Assembly: GCA_032622095.1 (NCBI GenBank)
Contig: CP136061.1
Location: 41,233,797 to 41,297,796, forward strand
Source of the DNA: Siphonodentalium dalli
Taxonomy: Eukaryota > Mollusca > Scaphopoda > Gadilida > Siphonodentaliidae
Direction of reading: 5' to 3'
DNA: 64,000 nt
The notes under the pieces are model-generated. The model was not told the DNA's origin. It saw only the letters and a list, made by a program, of their open reading frames with translations, and did not search any database. Within the stretch, counting starts at the first letter, position 1. Each line of letters starts with the position of its first letter. Both the position numbers and the translations under genes were made by a program. This document shows positions 23,388 to 34,541 of the stretch, piece after piece.

Positions 23388-23838
23388 TCAACCCTTTCTT
23401 TTCTGAATGGATTCCCCCATAAGTTATAAAAGTACACATTGGAATGGTCTATTATTTATATGTAGGAATGTTCAGGAAATAAAAGCAGATGGAAGATAAT
23501 ACAAGTGCAGAAGACTTCATATTCATTGGTGGGAAATGTTCAGATAATAAGTTCAACAAATGTCGTTTATCTTCTAAGCATTCCTTAAGGGAGGACTACA
23601 ATAATGCCCTAAATAATTGACTCCTTAACCACAGAGCTTTCCGATGAATGGCAACAAGCCATATTTCCGACTAAATCCTGAAAAGTTACCCATAATTCTG
23701 CTGTGGTTAAGGAGTCGATTATTTAGGGCATTACTGTATACTCATCAATGAGTATTTAGCTTATAAAGTGTTAAGGAGTCGATTATTTAGGGCTTTACTG
23801 TATACTCATCAATGAGTATTTAGCTTATAAAGTGTTAA
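23388..23838 (+). mobile_element. TTAA-4 copy with TA-1 insertion and 64-bp duplication
   Basis: Degenerate left end; a TA-1 element (23599-23736) is inserted in the right arm. 23706-23769 is repeated at 23770-23833, covering the TA-1 end plus the TTAA-4 end. Confidence 0.6.
23599..23736. mobile_element. TA-1 copy b, internally deleted
   Basis: Left end reduced to about 37 bp, right arm complete; TA on both sides; inserted in TTAA-4. Confidence 0.65.
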
Positions 23839-23965
23839 CCCTTTACCCAACAAACCGCCCAAAACCGGCCAAATAAAGCTTCAACAGCCTAAAATATCTT
23901 CGGTCTGTCTCAATAGAACCATACAAATATGGATATCATTGGAACCGGCTCCTTGATCACATTGT
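23835..23965 (-). mobile_element. TTAA-1 copy d, truncated
   Basis: Only the end with the GGCCGG-rich arm remains, up to CGGCTCCTTGATCACATTG; both hairpins are missing. Its TTAA continues directly from the duplicated TTAA-4 end. Confidence 0.6.
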
Positions 23966-24292
23966 TATGTAAACATTACTGTTACAGTGGAATTACCAAT
24001 AAAAGCCAAATTTATAGTCTAATAAAATTCTAAAGTTTAATCAAAACTTCACGGTAAACATTGGAAAAGGTCAAAGCGTTGAAGAATATTTCAAAAATGA
24101 TATTTAGACTAAAAACTATCAGTAAGGCCAGAGCTTTTAAATTTATTGGTTTCTCTGTGGAAAAATAGTTTCAGAGGAGGGAAAAAAAATAAAACAAAAT
24201 TTGTTATTTATTCCCATTGGAAATTTGGGCAGGAGGAAAAATAAAAATACACATTGAAGTTGATTGAAACAAATATGCACAGATAAGTAGTA

Positions 24293-24468
24293 CAGAAATG
24301 CCCTAAGTAATCGAACTCTTAACCAAAGCAGAATTATGGGTAACTTTTCAGGATTTAGTCGGAAATATGGCTTGTTGCCATTCATCGTAAAAGCTCTCCC
24401 CGAGAGCTTTCCGATTGTTACCCATAATTCTGCTTTGGTTAAGAGGTCGATTACTTAGGGCATTACTG
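24293..24468. mobile_element. TA-1 copy c
   Basis: CAGAAATGCCCTAAGTAATC to AGGGCATTACTG with flanking TA; part of the right arm is lost. Confidence 0.65.
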
Positions 24469-24587
24469 TAGGTGGCCAGGTTACTGACATCTCTGCTCAT
24501 CACACTGTAGGAAAACATAACTCACAGATCAGATATTCACAAGTATCATAATGGTCACTGCCCTTCATTTCAACAACCTGGGGGATA

Positions 24588-25075
24588 TTAACCCTTTCAG
24601 TGCCAGGTCAGATTTTTGTATCAACCCATATACCATGTGCCAATGCATTCTCTTATATATGCGAGTCGACCATAGGTCGCCTCGCATATATAAGAGAATG
24701 CATTGGCCTAACAATTTTTCATCATTTGTTATTATTTTTAACAATTTTTTACAATTTTAATAATTTTTTCTTATATTCTTTAACAGACTTATTTTGTAGG
24801 TTTAGTGCTTACGTTATTCATGGGCATCAAAATTATTACTATGAATACTTGGTGATAGTTTTGAGTTATAACATGCCCCTAAGGTTTTGAGCAGTTTGTT
24901 TTTAAATTCGCTATAGCATGCTTAAGCATACCCAAAAAATATTCAACCCAAAAAAAAAAAAAAATATCTAAAAATCTAAAAAAAAAAAAAAAAAGGTTTT
25001 AAATATTTTTAGGGCCGATTTTACAGACCATAAATTAGGGCCGATGAGATCGGCACCTGGCACTGAAAGGGTTAA
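24588..25075 (+). mobile_element. TTAA-2 copy b
   Basis: Full-length: TTAACCCTTTCAGTGCCAGG to CCTGGCACTGAAAGGGTTAA, hairpin at about 24640-24707. Confidence 0.72.
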
Positions 25076-25383
25076 GGGTCTATCTCTTCCTTGTTTTATA
25101 TAGTTTCCGGGGTATAAAATAATAAGAGTTCCCGACCTACTAGATAGGTAAGTATGCTATTGCCTAATATGTATTCTATGTAGTGATAATTAATATATTA
25201 CCCCATTCAAAATTCGCTACAATATTTATCAAAGACCCCTGTCCAGAAACATTTCTATCAATTCATATTGATTGTATTTCAAATTTTCTGGTATAATACA
25301 TACAATTGAATAGGGACATTTTACGGCTCGCGGAGCATAGCAAGCGGGTGAATTCTATCTCTATCTGAGATCATGTGAACGAT

Positions 25384-25470
25384 TCTTATGGGAGACTCGC
25401 AGATATAAGAGAATGCTCTGGCAGGATCTGTAATGCTGCACCAGCACAGCTCCCATCATGAAAGGGTTAA
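25384..25470. mobile_element. TTAA-3 remnant
   Basis: Half hairpin, then GCACCAGCACAGCTCCCATC and TGAAAGGGTTAA at the right end. Confidence 0.55.
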
Positions 25471-26284
25471 TGGGTCTATATTGAAATAGTTGAGAACATA
25501 ATGTGTGCTCATTGTTCAGATCTTATATATATAAAGGTACTATTAAAGGTATGTCTATTTTTAACCAGGGAAATTTGTATTAAGTTTAGTGAAGTGTCAC
25601 TTTAAGCAGAATACCTGTCACAGCATATCTCTATACTGACATCTCTCCTCGCCACATTGTACCAATACGTAACTCTCAGGTCATAAGTATCGTAATAGTC
25701 ACCGCCTTTCATTTGATCACCCTGGGGATTTTAACCTGCAACAACACAATAGACAGTGTATAATGGAGAGAGGATCAGCATGGGACCAGAAGGCTATTGT
25801 CAGAATATCCTCGATGTTCAGTGAAACCCAAACAAATATGACAAGTCAAGCATACAGAATACAAGCAATGGAGAATAACTTACTAAACTATTAATGTGTT
25901 CAAACAGGTGTAAATAGCCTACAGGTAACAAATCATTATGTAACGAGATCACTCCTACAAGGTGCTAATCTGGGAGTTTCTATTGTTGGGCTGGCTTTCT
26001 ACCTGAGGTTTAATACAGGTATTAGCTAATTAGGAATGGCAACTCAAGAGAAGTATTTCTCCTTAGTAACCCAACAGAAAGGACATCAATTTAATATTTT
26101 AGAAGCTTTGTATTTTGAGTAAAATGAAACATTTTTTTCACTGAAGTTGAGTGGACACTTAATTTTTTTTTATTAATTTAGTTATTTCGCAAATATTTTC
26201 AAATTTTGAACATCCTTGTGTGTGAAGCCAATCATGTATACTCGATATCTCTCAATGACAACATAATTTTTCTATGATTATTCA
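25471..26284. other. No gene or clear repeat seen
   Basis: Unassigned sequence between a TTAA-3 remnant and a TTAA-8 copy. Confidence 0.5.
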
Positions 26285-26785
26285 GAGACTGTACCTAAAT
26301 CCAGCCATTTATGGGGCCCTCTTTATTCAACAGAAAATATCAAATAAAAGAATTAATATGAATCAAGAGTGAGATTTGAATACACTCACATACACAAATA
26401 ACCATGTACAGTAATGCCCTAAGTAATCGACTCCTTAAACACAGCAGAATTATGGGTAACTTTTCAGGATTTAGTCGGAAATATGGCTTGTTGCCATTCA
26501 TCGGAAAACTCTCGGCGAGAGCTTTCCGATGAATGGCAACAAGCCATATTTCCGACTAAATTCTGAAAAGTTATCCATAATTCTGCTGTGGTAAAGGAGT
26601 CGATTACTTAGAGCATTACTGTATAACAACCTGATAAATATAATGAAAACAAAAAATATTTACTCATTTTCATTATAATTACCTTTATGTTTTACATCAT
26701 TCATAGAGTACATTAGTGTATTTCATACTCATCCCTGACTCAAATTCATTCATTTGTTGCAGATTTTCTGTCGAATGTAGTATGG
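26285..26785. mobile_element. TTAA-8 copy b with nested TA-1
   Basis: Degenerate GACTGTACCTAAATCCAGCC start; TA-1 (26409-26621) sits near the hairpin centre; the right arm resumes at ATAATGAAAAC and ends in a degraded terminus. Confidence 0.55.
26409..26621. mobile_element. TA-1 copy d, nested in TTAA-8
   Basis: Complete 213-bp palindrome CAGTAATGCCCTAAGTAATC to GAGCATTACTG with TA at 26407-26408 and 26622-26623. Confidence 0.75.
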
Positions 26786-27024
26786 TCCTATAAAAGGATA
26801 ATTGTGATCTTTTTTCTGAACATTATTTCTTGTATATTTACCACTTTCGCTTCAGCTTGGGGTTTAAAATCAGACAATAACCATTATGCATTATGTGAAA
26901 ATGTAGATAATCCTCCTAACTGCGCTTCTATGAAATAATCTAATCCATTATTAATCCGGCTAATGCCAAAGCTATGGTGTGTTCATATGAATCACCAATC
27001 ATACCCACCCTTCTATAATATCAT

Positions 27025-27268
27025 TTAACCCTTTGAGTGCCAGGTCAATTTTTGTAACAACCCATATACCCTGTGCCAATGCATTCTCTTATATATGCGA
27101 GTCGACCATAGGTCGCCTCGCATATATATAAGAGAATGCATTGGCCTAACATATTTGTTTTGTTTTTGTTTTTTTTACAATTTTAATAATTTATTCTTAT
27201 ATTCTTTAACAGACTTATTTTGTAGGTTTAGGGCCGATGAGATCTGCCCCTGGTACTCAAAGGGTTAA
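27025..27268 (+). mobile_element. TTAA-2 copy c, internally deleted
   Basis: Both TTAA ends are kept (ACTCAAAGGGTTAA on the right); hairpin at about 27073-27143 with one extra TA; most of the right interior is missing. It lies 0.3 kb upstream of gene B. Confidence 0.7.
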
Positions 27269-27559
27269 GCCATTATTAATCTAGCTAATTCCAAAGCTAT
27301 GTGAGAAATACTAGATTATTCTTGTTGGGCTGAGTTTTAATGCTAAACCCTAGGGATAGTCAAGCCATTAATTACAGCCCATTGTACTGACCAGAGCTAT
27401 TAAGACCTTAGTCAGAGATAAAGGTATGTCCTGACTTGTAGAACCAGTTCATAGGGGCTTAACAACAAAACCTAATGTTATAACCTAATCTATGGTGAGA
27501 AGTACCCACCTACACAACACAGGAAATAATTGCTCTTTCTGTGTCCCACCTTCCTACAG

Positions 27560-27623
27560 TCAAGACACTGTAGTCGAGAGCTGAGAAAATTAACAACATA
27601 TAGGAATATTTAGCTGAGACAGG
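27560..27623 (+). other. Probable 5' UTR of LHFPL gene B after an upstream intron
   Basis: A pyrimidine-rich tract followed by CTACAG ends at 27559, a good 3' splice site just upstream of the start codon, suggesting a non-coding first exon further upstream. No TATA box or promoter was identified in 27269-27559. The start ATG at 27624 has A at -3 and G at +4, a favourable context. Confidence 0.4.
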
Positions 27624-28029
27624 ATGGACAAGATAAACTCCGACGGACTTAAATATCACTTCCAGAAGTATAAAAAACTTTACCGATCGATTTCAGTAGT
27701 TTGGGGATTTTTAACGATTTTATGGTGCGTTCTTAATGTGGTGACTTTTACACAGCCTCAATGGATCGGCGATACAGAGGACAGTCCGGGGTTCGGACAT
27801 ATGGGCGTGATGGTTTATTGCCACCCCGATGCGGAGTACCAGAAATACGTGTGTGATGGAAGTATAGATAAGTTCTCGTTGATTATGAATGATGGGTTCA
27901 AAGCGACGACGATTTTCGTTGGACTTTCGGCAATTCTGATGATATTTTCTGTACTTTGCATGCTGCTTTTCATGTGTTTTCACACTTCATACATCTACTA
28001 TTTCTTGGGTATAATCCAAGGCGCATCAG
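27624..28029 (+). CDS. LHFPL-family tetraspan protein, gene B, first coding exon
   Basis: Residues 1-135 of a 258-residue protein. A short cytoplasmic N terminus is followed by transmembrane segment 1 (about residues 23-43), an extracellular loop with Trp47 and Cys66/Cys77 (the W...C...C pattern of claudin-like four-span proteins), segment 2 (about 94-119) and the start of segment 3 (from about 122). The exon ends ATCAG|GTAGGT at 28029, phase 1. The three exons join with no stop and total 777 nt including the stop codon, close to the family's usual length (roughly 200-260 residues). Role by family: plasma-membrane accessory subunit; the partner here is unknown. It lies about 16.4 kb downstream of gene A on the same strand, making a tandem pair. 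Confidence 0.92.
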
Positions 28030-28046
28030 GTAGGTGCTATTATTAA

Positions 28047-28275
28047 TTAAAACTTTCTATGATCCCACTCAGTTATAAAAGCATACATTGGAATGTACTA
28101 TTATTCATTAGCAGGGTTTACAGTAAATATAAGCAGACAACAGATAATACAAGTACAGAAGCACTAGCTCTTATTTATTGGAGGGAAATGTTCATATAAT
28201 AAGTTCAATAACAGTCGTTTGTTGATTATTATCTGAATATTTTCTCAGGGAACTCGCCAATGTAGAATCGTTTAA
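28047..28275 (+). mobile_element. TTAA-4 copy in gene B intron 1
   Basis: CCCACTCAGTTATAAAAGCAT and the AATGTTCATATAATAAGTTC centre are preserved; both termini are degenerate. Confidence 0.55.
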
Positions 28276-28283
28276 GACTCATA

Positions 28284-28498
28284 CAGTAATGCCCTAAAGT
28301 AATCGACTCTTTAACTACAGCAGAATTATGGGTAACTTTTCAGGATTTAGTCGGAAATATGGCTTGTTGCCATTCATCGGAAAGCTCTCCCCGAGAACTT
28401 TCCGATGAATGGCAACAAGCCATATTTCCGACTAAATCCTGAAAAGTTACCCATAGTTCTGCTGCAGTTAAAAATTCGATTACTTTAGGGCATTACTG
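28284..28498. mobile_element. TA-1 copy e in gene B intron 1
   Basis: Complete palindrome with flanking TA, centre at about 28391. Confidence 0.75.
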
Positions 28499-28612
28499 TA
28501 TTTTCAACTTTTTTCTGTTGTTTTAATAATTATTTGTTATTTTCAAGACCCATATAATATTCAAAACTTCAAATTTTATAAACCAAGGCACATCAGGTGG
28601 GTGATATTATTA

Positions 28613-28863
28613 ATGAACCATTTCTATACTAAAAGGATTTTCCCACTCATTTATGAACTGTATTCATTGGTATCGTCTATAATTCATTTGGAAGGGTGTT
28701 CATGATAAATGAGCAGACAGACACAAAGATAATGACAGGATTCTTATTCAATGGTGGGAAATGTTCAGATAATAAGTTGAACAATATAAATAAGTTGAAC
28801 TTGTAATCTGAACATTTACTAAGTGAATACTTATCAATGAAAATTTTGTAAAGAAAGGACTAA
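28613..28863 (+). mobile_element. TTAA-4 copy in gene B intron 1
   Basis: AACCATTTCTATACTAAAAGG to TTTGTAAAGAAAGGACTAA. Confidence 0.55.
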
Positions 28864-29482
28864 GACTCCTATCTTCAACTTTTTTTCTGTTGTTATAATA
28901 ATTATTTGTCATTTTAAAGATCCGAATAATGTTCAGAACTTAATTCTTTTTAAAGATATGAGTATTCTAATCAGTGGACAGATTTGTATTTAAATTCAGT
29001 TATAAATATGGATAAGATTTTTGGCAATAGTAAATGAAGCATAAGATATGTATGAAATGTCCTCTACTTATTTGAAATTAATATGAATGAATTTTTTACC
29101 AAACTTCAATAGTTAACAAGTTTACTGTCAACTAAGAATTGTAATTCAATTGAGTATTTGTCACTAAAAACAAGCATTCTGATTGGCCTGAGAGCGGCTA
29201 ACTTTCGTTTTCGATTCACGGACATCGGCTGCTTCAGCGTGCATCAAATCTGAATGTAGCACGGTCAAATTTCATCGGCGCAGAACGGAGTAGCGAAACG
29301 AGCCAACCTGCCCCACAGGAAATGGTTACGGAGCAGTGTTCCGAGTAACGCAATGAACAAACCCAATGATTTGTGCACGGTGACAACGGCGAAATGAAAG
29401 TCTCGATTCGTGTCATGAAAATGACTAAATGATACTTTTTATACAGTTTTTTTTGCAAATTCCTTGCTAGATTGAATTACAA

Positions 29483-29632
29483 TGGAGATAAACGTACCCT
29501 GTTTCGTTGTACATTCTGGGATTCGTGCATGAAAACAGTTTGTGAACTCGCCGGCAAGCCGGCTCGTTCACAAACTGTTTTCATGCTCGAATCCCAGAAT
29601 GTACAACTCAACAGGGTATGTTTATCTCCTAA
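29483..29632. repeat. 150-bp near-perfect inverted repeat in gene B intron 1
   Basis: Arms of about 73 bp from GGAGATAAACGTACCCTG to GGGTATGTTTATCTCC, centred on GCCGGCAAGCCGGC at about 29553-29566. Only a few mismatches by eye. No clear target duplication. Confidence 0.75.
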
Positions 29633-29753
29633 TTATCACACAATTCATCTACACAACACGCAAATAAAGCAGACACAATGTCTAAAAAGTTGTTCCTCAT
29701 CACACATGAGGTGAAACTATATATATAACTTGCTAGGAAAAGATACACTATCA

Positions 29754-30128
29754 TTAAAGTGATATGAAACACTCCGGTAGGGTGATCAAATAGAAATGGA
29801 GAATAATCTTGTTCAAAGTAGATATTTTTACAAATATTATATCTAAATTGACAACACACACCGACATTCTTTTTATTAATTAAATGCAGTGACTGCCGAT
29901 GGTGAAATCGTTTTCATTAGTTTATCGCCAATAGAAGCGTCCCGATTAAAGTAGTAAATATTTACAATTTAGCGTAGTTCAGATAATGTTTTCTATGGAG
30001 TGGTACGGTCGATCTGCTTGAGATTTTCGGTGATGTTAGTAGAATTCTACATTCCTCCAGTTGGCATAGCACCTGAATACTAACTTATCAGTTTCACACA
30101 CCAGAACAAGTACATAATATGTCTTTAA
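29754..30128 (+). mobile_element. TTAA-5 copy c
   Basis: TTAAAGTGATATGAAACACT to CATAATATGTCTTTAA. It ends 65 bp before gene B exon 2. Confidence 0.72.
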
Positions 30129-30193
30129 AATAGAAGTATAATTTTAAAAATTTCAATGTGCTACATCTAATTCTTTTGAATACCTGATTTCAG

Positions 30194-30433
30194 CAATCTT
30201 GATGTTTCTGGCTGTGGTGGTGTACCCAAGCGGCTGGGATCATGAGAATGTCAAAGAACTCTGTGGTCAGAACGCCGACCGCTACAAACTGGGTGACTGC
30301 TCGATCCGATGGGCGTACATCGTCGCCATTCTCGGCATGTTTGATGCCATCATCGTCGCTATACTAGCCTTTCAGCTTGGATCCATGCAGGCCAGACTGC
30401 AAATGGCAAACACAACAGGAACATTAACCAAAT
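30194..30433 (+). CDS. LHFPL-family protein, gene B, second coding exon
   Basis: Residues 136-215. It completes transmembrane segment 3, then YPSGWDHEN, the second extracellular loop with Cys159 and Cys171, SIRWAYIVAIL and transmembrane segment 4 (about 176-198, with Asp186 inside the helix). It ends AAAT|GTATGT at 30433, phase 1. Same length and phases as the gene A exon at 835-1074. Confidence 0.92.
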
Positions 30434-30485
30434 GTATGTATGAGCATAATAATTAAATCGGCTTTTTCCCAAAATGCAAATGTAT

Positions 30486-30739
30486 TTAACCCTTTCTATA
30501 CTAAATTGATTCACCCAATCAGTTTCAAAAGTATACATCGGAATGGTCTATTATTCATCTGGAGAGATGTTCAGGAAATATGAGCAGACGACTGCAGACA
30601 TACGAAAATATAACAGAAGTGCAGAAGGATTCACATTCATTATATTGTTCAGATAATAAGTTGTTTGTTGAACTTATTATCTGAACATTTCCTATGTGAT
30701 AAATACTCATAAATGATGCTTTAGTATAGAAAGGGTTAA
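30486..30739 (+). mobile_element. TTAA-4 copy in gene B intron 2
   Basis: TTAACCCTTTCTATACTAAA to AGTATAGAAAGGGTTAA. It starts 52 bp after the exon 2 donor. Confidence 0.72.
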
Positions 30740-31214
30740 ACTTATTATCTGAACATTTCCTATGGGATAACTACTCATCAATGATGCTTTAGTAGAGACA
30801 GGGTTAAACTTATTATCTGAACATTACATATGGGATAACTACTCGTCAATGATGCTTTAGTATAGAAAGGGTTAAACTTATTATCTGAACATTTCCTATG
30901 GGATAACTACTCATCAATGATGCTTTAGTATAGAAAGGGTTAAACTTATTATCTGAACATTTCCTATGGGATAACTACTCATCAATGATGCTTTAGTATA
31001 GAAAGGGTTAAACTTATTATCTGAACATTTCCTATGAGATAATTACTCATCAATGATGATTTAGTAAAGAAAGGGTTAAACTTATTATCTGAAAATTTCC
31101 TATGGGATAACTACTCAAAAATTATGCTTTAGTATAGAAAGGGTTAAGCTTATTATCTGAACATTTCCTATGGGATAACTACTCATCAATGATGCTTTAG
31201 TATTGACAGGATTA
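30736..31214 (+). repeat. TTAA-delimited tandem array of TTAA-4 right ends, about 7 units
   Basis: 68-bp unit TTAAACTTATTATCTGAACA...GAAAGGG, the same terminal segment as in the 21.4-22.1 kb array but at a separate TTAA-4 insertion. Confidence 0.85.
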
Positions 31215-31306
31215 CATTTATGTTAGGTGGAAGTCTACACTGAGTGTAGGAATTCTGTCATGGCAACACGTGATGTCACAGCATTGTCATTATAAATTAC
31301 CAATAT

Positions 31307-31752
31307 TTAAAGGTACTCAATTCAATCAGGCTGCAACAGCAACAACATTTCTTCAAAATACGCTTTAGTTATCAGAATCGATTAATTACAACAAATTAAT
31401 GCTAACCACTATCAACTATGGTATAAAATTTCCCAAAACGTGTTATCTATCAACATGTTATTCAATGAAATATGGCTGTATTATCACTTGAGTATCACAA
31501 AATTTGGCCATTATTACCACTTGATTTTAGAGTTATCCATCTTCATCCGCAATTTTGTCTGAGACCATAGGTTTGACAACTTTTTTCTGGGCCACAATAA
31601 GTACACACTTCGAGAAAAAACATATTTCAAAAATCGATATCTGATCACTGAGCATTGATGTGTGGGTTCCTCTACTCGAATCATATATTTGTTACCCCCA
31701 AAGCCAAAGCAATAACAATTTGGAAGTGTTAATTTGGACTATGCAATTTTAA
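31307..31752 (+). mobile_element. TTAA-7 copy b in gene B intron 2
   Basis: TTAAAGGTACTCAATTCAATC start and the same internal landmarks as copy a; the right end is degenerate (TTTTAA). Confidence 0.62.
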
Positions 31753-31906
31753 CGATATTTCCAATTGAAAATACATTTTTTTACCCAGATGTAAATCATG
31801 TAATTATAATTAACAAACTTGGTTTTCTAATATAATTACACATCATTGTGTCTTTAAACTGAGATTATTTCCAATTGAAGCCACTGTGTGTGGAAATATT
31901 TTTATA

Positions 31907-32613
31907 TCTATTATATATTTTGGAAGATCTGTGTGTCTGTGTGTGTGATCGCGATGGACTCGAAAACGACCAAGCCGATTTCGATGAAACCTGGTATGTG
32001 GGGGTATTTTCTGTCGGGAAGTGGCATAGGCCTATTAATTTTCAGATCCGAGCTCAACTTTTCACGTGCCGAGGTCAAATCTGTTTTTACGCCGTTTTGC
32101 GCTAATATATTTCAGTTCGGTGCTCACAAATCGATTCGATATAGCGCGAATAATAAATTGCCAGTCATATAATTTGCACGGTTAGAATCTGTGGCGCTTC
32201 ATCTTTCCAATGATGTATCACACGCCTGTGTACGTTTAAAGTTTCTACCTTAATTATCGGGAAGAACGCAGGACCATGCTTCGCTCATCGAAAAACATTG
32301 CGTAAATATATTACGCCATCAACAGATCATGACGTGTTCGCGTTAACTCTTAACCGGCCGATGTCGCATTAACTCATCACCGGCCGAGGTATCCGCAAAT
32401 GACATTGGGCTATATATCTCGGAAACGGGTGGAGCTATCGACTTGAAATTTGGTATGTGAATGTATCTTGCCCCGGATACAAATTTTATCGGGTCGCCGA
32501 GCCCGTGCGACGCCAGCTTCGCGCATGCGCAGACCAGATCTCGGAAACGGGTGGAGCTATCGACTTGAAATTTGGTTTTTGAATAGCCCGGACGAAGTCG
32601 GGTCACCTTCTAG
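31907..32613 (+). mobile_element. Non-autonomous Helitron, copy 1 of head-to-tail array
   Basis: It starts TCTATTATATATTTTGG after an A at 31906 and soon runs into a GT microsatellite. It ends with the short hairpin CCCGGACGAAGTCGGG then TCACCTTCTAG at 32613. 5' TC, a 3' hairpin plus CTAG and no target duplication are Helitron hallmarks. No Rep/helicase coding is visible. Confidence 0.75.
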
Positions 32614-33497
32614 TCTATTATATATTTTGGAAGATCTGTGTGTGTGTGTGTGTGTGTGTGTGTTCGCGATGGACTCGAACACGGCTGGACCGATTTCGAC
32701 CAAACTTGGTACCGACACGTAATTCGACCCGGGAACGAACATGGGCCCGTCCATTTGTCCGTGCGGCGTCACCTTGACCTTCAAAACTCATATCTCGGAA
32801 TCCACAGTGCTAACACGCCAGAATTTAGCACTGCGATGCAGGGAGGATAACTCTATATCCATACGTTGACGAACATACGCAATTTACAATTTCTGATATA
32901 TAAATTTTGTTACAGCTGATATTCTTAGGTCTATTGTCGATAGATTTATTTTTTGTATATTTACACTACGCATAGGCTCAAGTTGTTTACATTTACCCCG
33001 CGGGTCTGGAATCTCATCCAAGAATCCATTTAGCTGAAATGCTATTTCGCTGTTGGAATTTTACCGGTGGCCCCAAACCGTCAATGCCAACAACATCGAC
33101 ATTGTTCAACTAATTAGTTAAAATTTACTACACAATGCTAATTTATCTTTACGTTGAAGCTTGATAATTAACGAGCGTGTGTATATGAGGCGCGTTTATA
33201 TACTTTAGTGGAAATCAAATCGGGTAAAACTGGCGGATTTTTACGGACGAAATTTGATACATAGGGTATCTCGGTATCCGCTGGGCCGATTTCCCGGTAT
33301 CCGCTGGGCCAATTTCCACCATTTTTGGGGTGTTGGTGTTGGTAAACTGCCAGACGGATTTTGACGAAATTTTATACTTAGTGGCAATTGTTTCCAGGGA
33401 GTGTTTTGCACGGGTCAAATCGTGACCCCACCTGACCTTGACCTTCAAAATGGTCAATTCAATGTCAAAGCCCGGACGAAGTCGGGTCACCTTCTAG
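32614..33497 (+). mobile_element. Non-autonomous Helitron, copy 2 of head-to-tail array
   Basis: It begins directly after the CTAG of copy 1 with the same TCTATTATATATTTTGG start and a pure GT run, and ends with the same hairpin and CTAG at 33497. The interior differs in length and content from copy 1. Confidence 0.75.
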
Positions 33498-34226
33498 TCT
33501 ATTATATATTTTGGAAGATCTGTCTGTCTGTGTGTGTGTGTGTTCGCGATGAACTCGAAAACGGCAGACCCGATTGCGATGAAACTTGGTATGTGGGGTA
33601 TTTTCGGCCGTGGGGTGTCATGGGCCTATTAATTTGTCTGTGCGACGTGACCTTGACCTTGAAATCGGGTCATTTCAAGGTCAAACGCCCGAATATCACG
33701 GGATTTCGATGAAACTTGGTACGTGGGGGTACGTTCGGCCGGGGAGTGACATAGGACTATTAATTTGCCCGTGCGACGTGACCTTGAAATCGGGTCATTT
33801 CAAGGTCAAACGCCCGAATATCACGGGATTTCGATGAAACTTGGTATGTGGGGGTCCTTTCATATGGGGAGTCTCATAAGCATATTCATTTGCCCGTGCG
33901 ATGTGACCTTGACCTTGAAATCGGGTAACTTCAAGGTCAAATCGCCAATTTTGATGGGATTTCAATGAAATTTCATACGTGGGGTTACTTTTGTCCACTG
34001 TGTGTTTTGGACGGATCAAATCGTGACCCCAACCTGACCTTGACCTTCAAAATAATCAATTCAAGGTCAAATCGGGTAAAACCGGATGGATTTCGACGGG
34101 CCCGTTTGTCGGGTACTTTTGTCCGGGCAGTGTTTTGGACTGGTCAAATCGTGACCCCACTTGACCTTGACCTTCAAAATGGACAATTCAAGGTCAAAGC
34201 CCGGACGAAGTCGGGTCACCTTCTAG
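33498..34226 (+). mobile_element. Non-autonomous Helitron, copy 3 of head-to-tail array
   Basis: It begins directly after the CTAG of copy 2 and ends CTAG at 34226, followed by the host T at 34227. The interior carries four imperfect direct repeats of about 125 bp built on GATTTCGATGAAACTTGGTA and TGACCTTGACCTTGAAATC. Confidence 0.75.
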
Positions 34227-34436
34227 TATTATATAATTTAGATTAGCATGGTGATGAAAGGTTTCAATAACTAAATAAAATAACAGTAATAACTCCTTGA
34301 TCTGAAATGTGTATTACAGGTAATCAAAATTTATCCCCTTGGACTTGGTACCCCCTGTGTTGGTGGAGGGTGAGAGGGGAAGTTGCCCCCCCTCTCTCTG
34401 ATCCCCAGGTCGGTAATTTTAGATACATTTTAGATA

Positions 34437-34541
34437 CAGTAATGCCCTAAATAATTGAATCCTTAACCACAGCAGAATTATGGGTAATTTTTCAGGATTT
34501 AGTTGGAAATATGGCTTGTTGCCATTCATCGGAAAGCTCTC
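34437..34541. mobile_element. TA-1 half copy in gene B intron 2
   Basis: Left arm only, from CAGTAATGCCCTAAATAATT to CATCGGAAAGCTCTC; the right arm is absent. It lies about 100 bp before the last exon. Confidence 0.68.

Larger units (their letters stand above)
28030..30193 (+). other. Intron 1 of LHFPL gene B
   Basis: GTAGGT donor at 28030 and TGATTTCAG acceptor ending at 30193. It contains two TTAA-4 copies, one TA-1 copy, a perfect foldback at 29483-29632 and a TTAA-5 copy. The part 28864-29482 is otherwise unassigned; 29180-29440 looks less AT-rich than its surroundings but shows no convincing exon. Confidence 0.85.

Noticed and set aside
24551-24890. Short ORFs with CANAFSYICESTIGRLAYIR or its relatives, found at many sites
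   Set aside because: This peptide is simply the translated 69-bp hairpin cassette; its recurrence reflects the repeat, not a gene family.
33401-33968. Repeated ORFs containing RRDLDLEIGSFQ-like text
   Set aside because: These are translations of direct repeats inside Helitron copies.
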